Shown piece after piece: positions 16,510 through 25,460 of a stretch of DNA of 64,000 bases. The position numbers and the translations under genes are program-made. This stretch comes from JBFJKD01 sp038106145 (GTDB lineage: Bacteria > Pseudomonadota > Gammaproteobacteria > Pseudomonadales > Porticoccaceae). Under the pieces are notes generated by a model. The model was not told the origin of the DNA, searched no databases, and saw only the letters and a program-made list of their open reading frames with translations. The first letter of the stretch is position 1. Every line of letters starts with the position of its first letter. The stretch spans positions 168,586 through 232,585 of the forward strand of contig JAYODD010000002.1 in the NCBI GenBank assembly GCA_038106145.1. Reading direction: 5' to 3'.

Positions 16510-18123
16510 TTAGCGCGAATTAACCACCCTGTTCGTCTCTAATTGCACGGCCAGGTACTCGTCGTAGGTACCCTGAAAATCGATCACCTGCCCTTCGCTG
16601 ATTTCGATGATGCGGGTCGCCAGAGAGGAGACGAACTCCCGGTCGTGGCTGACAAAAATCAGAGTGCCCTCGTAGTGCTCCAGCGCAAGATTCAGCGCTT
16701 CGATAGCTTCCATGTCGAGGTGGTTAGTGGGTTCATCCATGATGATCACATTGGCGTTGTGCATCATTAACTTGCCAAACATTAGCCGATTTTTTTCGCC
16801 ACCCGAACAAACCCTCACCTGTTTAGCAAAATCATCCGACGAAAACAGCAAACGTCCAAGGGTGCCGCGTACGCTCTGATCCCCGTGAGGGGGTTTGCGC
16901 CACTGACTCATCCAGTCAAACAGGTTCAAATCACAGTCAAAGTCGGCGCTACTGTCCTGCGGGCAATAGCCGAGGGTGGCATTTTCCGCCCATTTGATCG
17001 CGCCGCTGTTGGGCGTCAACTGGCCCATCAGGCAGCGCAACAGGGTGGTTTTGCCGGCGCCGTTTTCGCCGATAACCGCCAGGCGCGTGCCCGCCGGCAA
17101 AATTAGGCTGGCGTTGTTAAACAGCGGTTTTCCTTCGAACCCGTGTCCCAGTTTGTCCAGCGTCAGTGCCTGGCGATGCAGTTTTTTATCCTGTGCAAAA
17201 CGAATATACGGGCTGACTCGGCTGGACGGCTTGATATCCTCAAGCTGAATTTTTTTGATTTGTTTGGCCCGCGAGGTGGCCTGTTTGGCTTTCGACGCAT
17301 TGGCCGAAAAACGGCTGACAAATTGTTGCAGATCGGCGATTTGGGCCTTCTTTTTGGCGTTGTCCGAGTACAGCTGCTCCCGCGCCTGGGTAGATGCGGT
17401 CATAAAATCGTCGTAGTTGCCAGGATAGATTCGCAATTCACCGTAATCGATGTCCGCCATGTGAGTACATACGGTATTGAGAAAATGTCGGTCGTGGGAG
17501 ACGATCACCATGGTGCTACGGCTCTGGTTGAGCACTCCCTCCAGCCAACGGATAGTATTAATGTCCAGGTTGTTAGTGGGTTCGTCGAGCAGCAGAATGT
17601 CGGGGTTTGAGAACAGCGCCTGGGCGAGGAGTACCCGCAGCTTCCAGCCCGGCGCCACCTCGCTCATGGGGCCGTAATGCAATGCCTGAGCGATACCCGC
17701 ACCCAGTAAAATTTCGCCGGCACGACTCTCAGCGCTGTAGCCGTCCAGTTCGGCGAAGCGAATTTCCAGTTCGGCGACCCGCATGCCATCCTGTTCGCTC
17801 ATTTCCGCCATTCCGTAAATACGATCTCGATCCTGCTTAACCCGCCACAATTCTTCGTGGCCCATCAGCACAGTGTCTATCACCGAATATTTTTCAAAGG
17901 CGAACTGGTCCTGGTGGAGTTTACCGATACGCTGATTGGGGCCGACGGATACATTGCCTGCCGAGGGGGACAAGCTGCCGTCGAGTATTTTCATAAACGT
18001 CGACTTGCCGCAGCCATTGGCGCCGATCAGGCCATAGCGATTGCCGTGATCAAATTTGACGGAAATATTTTCAAATAATGGCCTGGCGCCAAATTGCATG
18101 GTGACGTTAGCGGTGGCAAGCAA
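16510..18123 (-). CDS. ybiT: ABC-F family ATPase, YbiT type
   Basis: A 537-residue cytosolic protein with two ABC ATPase domains and no membrane segments. Domain 1 has GANGCGKST, an unusual signature SEVAPGWKLRV and LLLDEPTNNLD; domain 2 has GENGAGKTT, CSGGEKNRLMFG and IIMDEPTNHLD. The linker between them (about 240-310) is charged and helical. The replacement of LSGG by VAPG in domain 1 is also found in E. coli YbiT, so it is a family trait and not damage. ABC-F proteins act on the ribosome to relieve translational stalls. The ATG is at 18123 on the minus strand. Confidence 0.92.
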   Translation of the reverse strand: MLATANVTMQFGARPLFENISVKFDHGNRYGLIGANGCGKSTFMKILDGSLSPSAGNVSVGPNQRIGKLHQDQFAFEKYSVIDTVLMGHEELWRVKQDRDRIYGMAEMSEQDGMRVAELEIRFAELDGYSAESRAGEILLGAGIAQALHYGPMSEVAPGWKLRVLLAQALFSNPDILLLDEPTNNLDINTIRWLEGVLNQSRSTMVIVSHDRHFLNTVCTHMADIDYGELRIYPGNYDDFMTASTQAREQLYSDNAKKKAQIADLQQFVSRFSANASKAKQATSRAKQIKKIQLEDIKPSSRVSPYIRFAQDKKLHRQALTLDKLGHGFEGKPLFNNASLILPAGTRLAVIGENGAGKTTLLRCLMGQLTPNSGAIKWAENATLGYCPQDSSADFDCDLNLFDWMSQWRKPPHGDQSVRGTLGRLLFSSDDFAKQVRVCSGGEKNRLMFGKLMMHNANVIIMDEPTNHLDMEAIEALNLALEHYEGTLIFVSHDREFVSSLATRIIEISEGQVIDFQGTYDEYLAVQLETNRVVNSR

Positions 18124-18358
18124 CGGAATATCCCCGAGTGAAGGCGAATGATATTTTGGCGAGGGCGCGTACTATAGGGATTTACCGCCCTCAGGTCGAA
18201 TTAATTTGCGTGATTAGCGGCGCGCGTGTCGGGTTGCCGATGCCCCGGGGGTGGTCCACGACCCAGACCGAGGAGTTGACCTGAAGGGTTGTTCTGGTCG
18301 CCGGTAAGGGTGCCGAAAGGGGAATTAGTCGAGGGGAAGAACGAGAGTGAAAAATGGA

Positions 18359-19216
18359 TTAGTCCGATAAGGCGGCTTCGCGCAGGCGCTGCTGCCGACT
18401 CTGTTCTTCGGCGAGCGCAGCTTTTATTTCTTCCAGTACCGCGTCCACATCAGCCGGTAGGTCGTTGTCTTCGAACAAACCGGTTAACCCGGTGTTGGGG
18501 TGCAATTCGGCCTCCTCGTACAGGGTCCACATTTCCTCGGCGTAGCGGCTGTCGAGCAATTGCGGCGCGTACTGACCGTAGTAGTCGGTCATGTTGCTGA
18601 TGTCCCGGGTTAACATCGCCCGGGCATTGTTATTGGCAGCGGCATTCACTGCCTGAGGCAGGTCAATAATGACCGGTCCGCGTTCGTCCACCAGCACGTT
18701 GAATTCGGAGAGATCGCCATGCACCAGCCCAGCACACAGCATAAGCTGCACGTAGTGCATCATCAGAGCATGATCTTCCACCGCCTGCTCGGCGGACAGG
18801 TGCACGTCGTTCAGGCGCGGCGCCACCTCTCCTTCGCCATCCGTGATCAACTCCATTAGCAATACACCGTCAAAACAGCCGTAGGGCTGCGGAACCCGCA
18901 CACCGGCGGCCGCCAGGCGATAGAGCGCCTCCACTTCGGCGTTCTGCCACACCTGTTCCTGTTGCTTGCGGCCAAACTTTGAACTTTTCTCCATGGCGCG
19001 GGCGCGGCGACTGTTACGCACCTTGCGCCCTTCCCGGTATTTCACCGCCTGTTTAAAACTACGTTTGGCAGCCTCTTTATACACCTTGGCGCAGCGTATC
19101 TGCCCGCCACAGCGCACCACATAAACGGTGGCTTCCTTACCGCTCATCAGCGGACGTATCACTTCATCGACAATACCGTCGTCCACCAAAGGTTGAATCT
19201 GTTTGGGTGTTTTCAT
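18359..19216 (-). CDS. RIO-type serine/threonine protein kinase
   Basis: A 285-residue RIO1-like kinase. Features are the nucleotide loop SGKEATVYVV, a catalytic Lys in RCAKVYKEA, the catalytic loop VHGDLSEFNVLVD and the metal-binding IIDLPQAV in place of a DFG motif. An Arg/Lys-rich region (KVRNSRRARAMEKSSKFG) at about 65-85 and an acidic C-terminal tail frame the domain. Bacterial members are widespread in gammaproteobacteria; their targets are mostly unknown. Confidence 0.9.
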   Translation of the reverse strand: MKTPKQIQPLVDDGIVDEVIRPLMSGKEATVYVVRCGGQIRCAKVYKEAAKRSFKQAVKYREGRKVRNSRRARAMEKSSKFGRKQQEQVWQNAEVEALYRLAAAGVRVPQPYGCFDGVLLMELITDGEGEVAPRLNDVHLSAEQAVEDHALMMHYVQLMLCAGLVHGDLSEFNVLVDERGPVIIDLPQAVNAAANNNARAMLTRDISNMTDYYGQYAPQLLDSRYAEEMWTLYEEAELHPNTGLTGLFEDNDLPADVDAVLEEIKAALAEEQSRQQRLREAALSD

Positions 19217-19455
19217 GCTGATCTTATACCCTAGTTAAGGGTGGGATGGAATGCGCAGCGACCAACGTTGTGGATTATGGCGGCAGTTTGCACCTGAATT
19301 AGCTGGAAGTTTTCAGGTGTTGGCACGGTGGTTGCCGCACGGATAGTGCCCTGCGGCGCTGACCCCAAACTGTCAACAATTGTCAGGCGCGGTTGAAGTC
19401 CTGTACTGTGACAGCGGGTGATTATTGGATCCGTGTGATTGTGGGAGTCAGGCTT

Positions 19456-19632
19456 ATGCAGAAAAACTTTGGATTTATTGCCTTGGGTATTGCGCTATTA
19501 GCGTTTGTGATTTCCATTCATTTTCTGAGTGACCTCGGCTACCGCTGGATTGCCACGGGTGTGGGCGCGCTGTTTAGCGGCGTCGCCGGATTTGAATTCC
19601 ATCGCAGTCGGCGAAAAGCCGGTAAGTCATAA
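19456..19632 (+). CDS. Small two-helix membrane protein
   Basis: A 58-residue protein with two hydrophobic stretches (FIALGIALLAFVISI and WIATGVGALFSGVAG) and a basic tail (HRSRRKAGKS). ATG 19456 follows GTGGGAG at a suitable distance. The frame is open upstream to 19393, but the added residues look non-coding. I do not recognise the family. It lies alone between the divergent RIO kinase and the convergent ferredoxin. Confidence 0.5.
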   Translation: MQKNFGFIALGIALLAFVISIHFLSDLGYRWIATGVGALFSGVAGFEFHRSRRKAGKS

Positions 19633-19721
19633 AAACATGGAGGGGTGTCGATCCGCGTCGGCAAAGGCCGTAGAAGATCGAAGCACGCCTCCATTGTTTC
19701 GTTTTAAAAAAAACTCAAATG

Positions 19722-20042
19722 TCAGTGCTGGCCCTGCGGTGTATTTAAAATCAAGCCGTCGAGTTCCGGAGCGGCTTTTAACTGACAGCTCAGGCGGGAG
19801 TTTTCATCCCGGCTATCCACCAGACCCAGCATCATGTCCTCTAGATCTTCCATGGGCGGTAATTTACTCAGCCAGGCGGGGTCGACATGCACATGGCAGG
19901 TAGCACAGGCGCAAGCACCGCCGCAGTCGCCATCGATGCCGGGTACCATATTGGTAACCGCGCCTTCCATCAGGTTCATCCCATTTTCCACAGTGACTTC
20001 CCGTTTGGTACCGTTAAAGTCAACGTATGTAATCTTCGCCAT
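19722..20042 (-). CDS. [2Fe-2S] ferredoxin, adrenodoxin/putidaredoxin type
   Basis: A 106-residue ferredoxin. The four cluster ligands are in DGDCGGACACATCHVHV (C-x5-C-x2-C) and SCQL near residue 85. Adrenodoxin-type ferredoxins deliver single electrons to bacterial P450s. It is the third gene of a minus-strand set with a ferredoxin reductase and a CYP153 P450, so it is most likely the electron donor of that P450. About 70 bases separate it from the reductase gene. Confidence 0.92.
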   Translation of the reverse strand: MAKITYVDFNGTKREVTVENGMNLMEGAVTNMVPGIDGDCGGACACATCHVHVDPAWLSKLPPMEDLEDMMLGLVDSRDENSRLSCQLKAAPELDGLILNTPQGQH

Positions 20043-20114
20043 GTGTGTCTGCCCTGTTCAGTTGTGGTAGGTAAGGGTGGTTGATAAATCCCTGTGCGGT
20101 TGGATGGTTCGTCT

Positions 20115-21332
20115 TCAGGCCGCCAGGTCTTTGACCGGTATACTCTCATCACTCAGGCGCCCGGGACAAATTTGCGGCTGCAGCGGAATAAGTTGTCGCG
20201 CGCTAATAAATTCTGCGGGACGGTTGATGGCGTCTACCGCAATCAGTCGATTATCCCGTAGATAAAACACCGCAAACGAGCGGGTCGCCGGGTCGCCACG
20301 CACGGCAATCTGGTCGTAATCGCGACTGATGCCGACGGTCTGTAACTTGATATCGTACTGATCCGACCAGAACCAGGGTACCTGAGTGTAGGGCTGATCT
20401 TTACCGCAGATAGTGGCAGCAACCGTCTTACCCTGTTCGATGGCGTTGTGCACGGACTCCAGGCGTAACCGCGTGCCGTACAGCGTACTGGGGTGGTTGG
20501 CGCAGTCGCCTGCGGCATAAATACCGAGGGCGGACGAGTTGCACAGGGCGTCAACGACAACGCCGTTGTTGCAGTCAACACCGGCGGACTCTGCCAGTTC
20601 CACATTGGGTAACAGACCGATACCGGCAATGATCAGATCGGCAGGGAGACGCTCGCCGGCGGTGGTCACCACGATAGCAGTGCCGTTGCCGTCCTCAATG
20701 CGCTCCACGCCGGTATTGCACTGAATATTCACGCCGGCCTGGCGGTGGACGTCGGTGTAAAAATTTGCCACCTCGGGACAGGTGACGCGGCCCAGCACGA
20801 TGGGCGCAAATTCGAGCACGGTTACCTGTAACCCGTGTTTTCGAGCGATGGCCGTTACTTCCAGGCCAATATAGCCACCGCCAATCACCACCAGCCGCGC
20901 CCCCGAATGGAAGCGCTCGCGAATCCTATCCACATCCCTCAGGGTGCGTAGATAATGCAGGGCAGAATGATCGGCACCGGGACAGGTCAACGGGCGCGGC
21001 CGCCCACCCGTGGCAAATACCAGGTGGTCGTAGGTCAGGGACTCGCCATTGTCGAGAGCCACCACGTGCCGGGTTTGGTCGATGTCGGTGGCGGTGGTGT
21101 TTAACCTGATATCCACTTTGGACTGTGCGTAGAACCCGGCGGGTTTCAACAGCAGGCGATCGCTGGCCAGCTCTCCGGCAAGATAGGCCTTGGACAGAGG
21201 TGGTCGTTGATAGGGCAGGGTGGGTTCGTTGCCCAGCAGCACAATGTTACCCGTAAAACCTTGTGTGCGCAGACTGGCGGCGGTCTGGGCTCCGGCCTGA
21301 CCGCCGCCAATAATGGCTACCGTTGTGCTCAC
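20115..21332 (-). CDS. NADH-dependent ferredoxin reductase (putidaredoxin reductase type)
   Basis: A 405-residue FAD flavoprotein with two dinucleotide folds: VAIIGGGQAGAQTA at the N-terminus (FAD) and LVVIGGGYIGLEVT near residue 146 (NAD). It also has YQRPPLSKAYL and a late FAD motif IYAAGDCANHPS. The start codon is GTG (CAC at 21330-21332). It begins 12 bases after the P450 stop and should pass electrons from NADH to the ferredoxin encoded after it. Confidence 0.92.
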   Translation of the reverse strand: MSTTVAIIGGGQAGAQTAASLRTQGFTGNIVLLGNEPTLPYQRPPLSKAYLAGELASDRLLLKPAGFYAQSKVDIRLNTTATDIDQTRHVVALDNGESLTYDHLVFATGGRPRPLTCPGADHSALHYLRTLRDVDRIRERFHSGARLVVIGGGYIGLEVTAIARKHGLQVTVLEFAPIVLGRVTCPEVANFYTDVHRQAGVNIQCNTGVERIEDGNGTAIVVTTAGERLPADLIIAGIGLLPNVELAESAGVDCNNGVVVDALCNSSALGIYAAGDCANHPSTLYGTRLRLESVHNAIEQGKTVAATICGKDQPYTQVPWFWSDQYDIKLQTVGISRDYDQIAVRGDPATRSFAVFYLRDNRLIAVDAINRPAEFISARQLIPLQPQICPGRLSDESIPVKDLAA

Positions 21333-21344
21333 GGGGCGCGCAGG

Positions 21345-22619
21345 TTATGCGCGAATACGCACAGGCAATGAGGTATAGGTGCGCAGCACGCAGGAGTAAG
21401 AGCGCACCGGCTCACCGACTACTTCAATTTGCGGTTCTGGCCAGCGCTTAAGAATTTCCTCCCACAGGATGCGCAACTGCAATTCTGCGACGCGGTTGCC
21501 AACGCAACGGTGAATGCCAAACCCGAAGGACAGATGCTGCCGGGGTCTGGCGCGGTCGATAATAAATGCTTCAGGATTTTCGATCGCCTCGGGGTCGCGG
21601 TTGCCGGACACGTACCACATTACCACCTTGTCGCCTTTCTTGATTTTCTTGCCGCCGAGTTCCGTGTCGGCCACGGCTGTGCGACGCATCGAGGCGAGCG
21701 GTGTTTGCCAGCGAATAATTTCTGGCACCATCGACTCCACCAGCGCCGGGTTGTCACACAGTTTGCGATATTGGTCCGGGTTTTGACTGAGGGCCAACAG
21801 GCCGCCGGTCATGGAGTTACGGGTGGTGTCGTTACCGCCCACGATCAGCAGGATTAAATTACCCATGTATTCTTTTGGCGTGATGTCCCGCATCGCCTCG
21901 GAATGGGCCATCATGGAAATCAGATCCGGCCTGGGCGGCAGTTGCGCGCGCTCGTTCCACAGGCGAGTAAAATACGCCAGCATTTCCCCCAGTTCCCGGT
22001 GACGGGTCTCCTCATCCACCAGGCCGGATCCCGGCTGCGCCGAGGCCACGTCAGACCAACGGGTGAGCTTGTGGCGCTCCTCAAAGGGGAAATCGAACAG
22101 GGTGGTCAACATTTGTGTGGTGAGATTGATGGAGACCTTCTCCACCCAGTCGAAGGTTTCGTTCAACGGCAGTTCGGCAAGCACCTTGCTGGTACGGCTG
22201 CGAATGGTCTCCTCCATTCTGGCGAGGTTTTCCGGAGACACCATCGGGCTGACTACTTTGCGCTGCTCGTCGTGCTTGGGGGGATCGAGGGCGATAAACA
22301 TTTCAACCCCCAGGCCGAGGTTATCGTCCTCAATGGTGATACCGCCGTTAGCGGTGTCCGATGAAAAGGTTTTATGATCCATTTCCACCGTCATAATGTC
22401 CTTGTACTTGGTCACTGACCAATAGGGTCCAAACAGGCTGTCCTTGCAGTAATGCACCGGATCTTCGTTGCGCAGCCGCTCGAAGTATGGCCACATGGTG
22501 TTGTCGCGAAACAGTTCCGGTTGCGCCACGTTGATGTTTTCCAGAGGGATGGCGTTGACCTGGGCCTGGACCGCTTCGCTCACGGCTGAATCGATGATGT
22601 TGGTTCGTGATTCGTTCAT
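21345..22619 (-). CDS. cyp153A: Cytochrome P450 of the CYP153 family, alkane terminal hydroxylase
   Basis: A 424-residue soluble P450. The haem-binding loop is FGFGIHRCVGNR with the Cys ligand near residue 372, the oxygen-activating I-helix motif is VGGNDTTRN, and the ExxR pair begins PEIIRWQTP. The sequence follows CYP153A members nearly throughout (LFRDNTMWPYFERLR, FGPYWSVTKY, MFIALDPPKHDEQRK, KVVMWYVSGNRDPEAI). CYP153A enzymes hydroxylate the terminal carbon of medium-chain alkanes. The P450, reductase and ferredoxin genes form a complete three-component system. The exact chain-length range cannot be read from sequence. Confidence 0.93.
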   Translation of the reverse strand: MNESRTNIIDSAVSEAVQAQVNAIPLENINVAQPELFRDNTMWPYFERLRNEDPVHYCKDSLFGPYWSVTKYKDIMTVEMDHKTFSSDTANGGITIEDDNLGLGVEMFIALDPPKHDEQRKVVSPMVSPENLARMEETIRSRTSKVLAELPLNETFDWVEKVSINLTTQMLTTLFDFPFEERHKLTRWSDVASAQPGSGLVDEETRHRELGEMLAYFTRLWNERAQLPPRPDLISMMAHSEAMRDITPKEYMGNLILLIVGGNDTTRNSMTGGLLALSQNPDQYRKLCDNPALVESMVPEIIRWQTPLASMRRTAVADTELGGKKIKKGDKVVMWYVSGNRDPEAIENPEAFIIDRARPRQHLSFGFGIHRCVGNRVAELQLRILWEEILKRWPEPQIEVVGEPVRSYSCVLRTYTSLPVRIRA

Positions 22620-23004
22620 TTAAACAAGCCCCTGTAAGATGTATCCGTTGTTTTATGGGGGGCAAATAATGCCCACAGACAGTATCCCACGGGCGTGTAA
22701 AATACCCCGCAGTCACCCTTTTTACCGACTGTTCACTCTAAATTTGCTGACCGCTCAATTGATAGGGCTGAAAATGACAAGGTTATAGCACAAACTGACA
22801 GTATGGCCGGGGGGTGATTATGGGGCAGAATGCTATATCGAGATGACAACGGCGTTGATAAAAGCTTCAGTTTTTATAACGATTGAATGAGAAGCAAGAA
22901 GGTACAAGCACTCGACAGGCAGTAATTATGCTCAGGTTGCGGCAAATGCCGAGGGTCTGTTAGGTTGGGTTCATAAACGTTGAGTCAGGCGTGGGGAGAT
23001 AAGC
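22620..23004. other. Divergent intergenic region between CYP153 operon and DDN gene
   Basis: 385 bases without a credible gene. It must hold the promoters of the CYP153 operon (minus) and the DDN-family gene (plus). CGGCAAATGCCG (5-bp arms, centre AA) lies at about 22941-22952 and is the only short palindrome I noticed; no known operator was recognised. Confidence 0.5.
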
Positions 23005-23466
23005 ATGAGCGATAAGGCAGTGGAAGCAAGCGAGCGGGGCTGGATTGCACAACACCGGCGTCGTTACCTCGAAAGTAATGGGGTGGATGGCCATCTCTGG
23101 GACTCTACGCCGGTGGGCGGTCCGGGGCCGATACCGACACTGCTGTTAACCACCGTGGGGCGCAAATCCGGCCAGCGTAGAATTATGCCGCTGATCTATG
23201 GTGAAACCGCGGGCGGCTATGTGGTGATTGCCTCCCGCGGCGGGTATCCCACGCATCCGGCCTGGTACCTTAACCTGCTGGCCAACCCGGAAGTGGACGT
23301 ACAGGTGGGCGCGGAGCGCTTGCGCGCGCGGGCGCGTACCGCGCAGGGCGAGGAACGCACCCGATTATGGGCGCAGCAACGGGCACTGTTCCCACCCTAT
23401 GATGACTATCAGGCCAAAACGCAACGTCAGATTCCGGTGGTGGTACTGGAGCGGATCGCAACCTGA
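23005..23466 (+). CDS. DDN-family (deazaflavin-dependent nitroreductase-like) protein
   Basis: A 153-residue protein of the DDN/DUF385 split-barrel family, recognised by LLLTTVGRKSGQRRIMPLIY, VIASRGGYPTHPAWYLNL, NPEVDVQVG and a C-terminal FPPYDDYQAKTQRQIPVVVLE. Characterised mycobacterial members use coenzyme F420. Many gammaproteobacteria with this family lack a known F420 pathway, so cofactor and substrate remain open. It is followed by an esterase-like gene 74 bases on. GGGGAG precedes the ATG. Confidence 0.85.
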   Translation: MSDKAVEASERGWIAQHRRRYLESNGVDGHLWDSTPVGGPGPIPTLLLTTVGRKSGQRRIMPLIYGETAGGYVVIASRGGYPTHPAWYLNLLANPEVDVQVGAERLRARARTAQGEERTRLWAQQRALFPPYDDYQAKTQRQIPVVVLERIAT

Positions 23467-23539
23467 CTGATATTTGCAGACGCGCCCCTCGTCCTCTTTC
23501 CAAATTCATTCCATACGCAACACAGAGTAGAGGTCACCC

Positions 23540-24265
23540 ATGAGTACATTTGTTCTGGTGCACGGCGCCTGGCATGGCGGCTGGTGTTGGCACAAGATAA
23601 TCCCTTTGCTGGAGCGCGCCGGACACCGGGTACTGGCACCCGACCTGGCGGGTCTCGGCGTGGACAGGACTCCGGTGCAGAGTATCGTCCTCGAGCAGTG
23701 GGTGGAGGATATCGGTGCTTTGCTGGCCCGGCAAAGCGAGCCGGTGATTCTGCTGGGCCACAGCCGTGGCGGCATTGTCATCAGTCAGGTGGCTGAACGC
23801 TGGCCGGAGCGGATCCAGCAACTGGTATTCCTGTGCGCGTTTTTGCCGCGCAACGGGGAGTCGCTACTGCAACTGCTGACAGAGGACGGTACCTCGGGCA
23901 CCCTGACCACCCGGGTGCCGTCGGCGGATGGCACTTACCTGACCATTGAACCGGACGCGCTGGCCAATCTGTTCTACAACTGCTGCTCGCCACAAGATGT
24001 CGCCCTTGCGCGTGCATTACTGGTTGCGGAGCCCACTACTCCGCTGGCGACTCCGGTAGTGCTCAGCGCTGACCGCTACGGGCAGGTGCCCCGGGTGTAT
24101 ATCGAATGTGTGCGGGACCATGCGCTTCCGCTCCCGTTCCAGCGCAAGATGCAGGCCGCGTCGCCCTGTCAGGCGGTGTTGACTCTGGATACGGATCACT
24201 CGCCATTTTTATCGCAGCCCCGGGAACTGACGGCGCTGCTGCTGAATATTGCGGGGTCGGTTTAA
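23540..24265 (+). CDS. Alpha/beta hydrolase (EstC-like)
   Basis: A 241-residue hydrolase. It begins FVLVHGAWHGGWCW, has the nucleophile elbow LGHSRGG near residue 75, and the catalytic His in LDTDHSPFLSQP near the end. This pattern is that of EstC/pyrethroid-hydrolase-like or plant methylesterase-like hydrolases that act on small esters. GTAGAGGT precedes the ATG. The substrate is unknown. Confidence 0.85.
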   Translation: MSTFVLVHGAWHGGWCWHKIIPLLERAGHRVLAPDLAGLGVDRTPVQSIVLEQWVEDIGALLARQSEPVILLGHSRGGIVISQVAERWPERIQQLVFLCAFLPRNGESLLQLLTEDGTSGTLTTRVPSADGTYLTIEPDALANLFYNCCSPQDVALARALLVAEPTTPLATPVVLSADRYGQVPRVYIECVRDHALPLPFQRKMQAASPCQAVLTLDTDHSPFLSQPRELTALLLNIAGSV

Positions 24266-24316
24266 TGACAACGGCTCCAGGTTCCACCTGGACTGGGAAA
24301 GCAAGGATTGACAATT

Positions 24317-24823
24317 ATGGCCGGAAATATTTTTTTGAAAGTAGTGATGATGTCCTGCATTTTTATTAGTTTCGCCGTCCGGGCTGAAACGGAGTTGCCC
24401 GCGATAGTCGATATCAAGCGCATGTCCATGGACGCTGCACTGCGCATGGCGAGTGCCGCGGTTGCACGCTGTCGCACGGAAGGGGTGCAGGTAGGTGTGA
24501 CCGTGGTCGATCGGGGCGGCCACCCCCAGGTGGTGTTGCGCGACGTGCTGGCGATGGATCTGACCCTGGAGATGAGCCGCAAAAAGGCCTACACCGCGAT
24601 GTCGTTTAACACGCCGACATCCCGCCTCGGGGCACGCGCCAGTTCGCCGCTGGCCAATCACGAGGCCCTGATGTTTTCCGGAGGCGGCCTGCCGGTAACC
24701 GCCGCCGGTTCTATTCTCGGCGGCATTGGAGTCAGCGGCGCCCCTTCCGGTGAGGTGGATGAAGTCTGTGCCCAGGCGGGCATAGACGCCGTTGCCGAGG
24801 AACTGGAATGGGGCGCCATGTGA
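24317..24823 (+). CDS. GlcG/HbpS-family protein, secreted
   Basis: About 168 residues with an N-terminal signal peptide (hydrophobic stretch MMSCIFISFAVRA, likely cut after RAE) and the DUF336 domain typical of GlcG and haem-binding HbpS: DAALRMASAAVARC, VTVVDRGGHP, SRKKAYTAMSF and GSILGGIGVSGAPSG. ATG 24317 is preferred because AAGGA at 24303-24307 lies nine bases before it. The role is uncertain; this family often sits beside catabolic operons. Confidence 0.82.
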   Translation: MAGNIFLKVVMMSCIFISFAVRAETELPAIVDIKRMSMDAALRMASAAVARCRTEGVQVGVTVVDRGGHPQVVLRDVLAMDLTLEMSRKKAYTAMSFNTPTSRLGARASSPLANHEALMFSGGGLPVTAAGSILGGIGVSGAPSGEVDEVCAQAGIDAVAEELEWGAM

Positions 24824-24886
24824 GTGGCGGTTGCCCTTGAGGCACTGGTGACAACTGAGAAATTCGTGGCACAACCAGGAAAAATT

Positions 24887-25438
24887 ATGAAATTAACCTC
24901 GCCAAGAATTGCACCATTGCGGGAATCCGAATGGAGTCACGCCCAGCGCAGGCTGCTCGAGCCGGTAAAGAAACAGGGACAGTTTTACAACGTGCTCGGC
25001 ACCCTGAGTCGGCATATCGACGCGGCCGAAAAATTCTGGGTGTGGGCCAATCATGTGATGGGCAAGACCTCCACCATCGCCGGGCGAGAACGGGAGTTGT
25101 TGATTCTGCGGGTCGGCTGGCTGTGCGACGCCGAATACGAATGGGGTCAGCACGTCATATTTGCACGCAAGGAAGGCTTAAGCGAGGCTGAGATCGCACG
25201 TATCAAGGAGGGACCGGACGCACCGGGCTGGGATGCTTTCGATGCGGCGTTATTGCGCGCCGCGGATGAACTGCACCACGATGCGTTTATCGGCGATGCC
25301 ACCTGGGCGGCCCTGCGCACCCGCTACAGCGAGGTGCAAATGATGGATGTGGTGTTTGCGGTGGGCCAGTATCACCTGGTGTCGATGGCGCTCAACAGTT
25401 TTGGGGTGCAGCTCGATGCCGGTGTTACCGGATTCTGA
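24887..25438 (+). CDS. Carboxymuconolactone decarboxylase (AhpD-like) family protein
   Basis: A 183-residue all-helical protein of the CMD/AhpD family, recognised by RERELLILRVGWLCDAEYEWGQHV and the following ARKEGLSEAEI. The AhpD thiol pair CxxC is not present; only one Cys sits at the active-site helix (LCDAEYEW), so peroxidase activity of the AhpD kind is unlikely. ATG 24887 follows AGGA by six bases. Close relatives lie in aliphatic or steroid catabolic clusters, but the function is not known. Confidence 0.82.
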   Translation: MKLTSPRIAPLRESEWSHAQRRLLEPVKKQGQFYNVLGTLSRHIDAAEKFWVWANHVMGKTSTIAGRERELLILRVGWLCDAEYEWGQHVIFARKEGLSEAEIARIKEGPDAPGWDAFDAALLRAADELHHDAFIGDATWAALRTRYSEVQMMDVVFAVGQYHLVSMALNSFGVQLDAGVTGF

Positions 25439-25441
25439 TTA

Positions 25442-25460
25442 ACCGGCGCAGTACGCCGGT
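25442..25460. terminator. Hairpin between convergent genes
   Basis: ACCGGCG and CGCCGGT form a perfect 7-bp stem with a five-base loop between the stop codons of two convergent genes. The T tract is weak on both sides, so termination is plausible but not certain. Confidence 0.4.

Noticed and set aside
16510..18123. Treating the missing LSGG in ABC domain 1 as damage
   Set aside because: The VAPG variant is also present in E. coli YbiT, so it is normal for this ABC-F subgroup.
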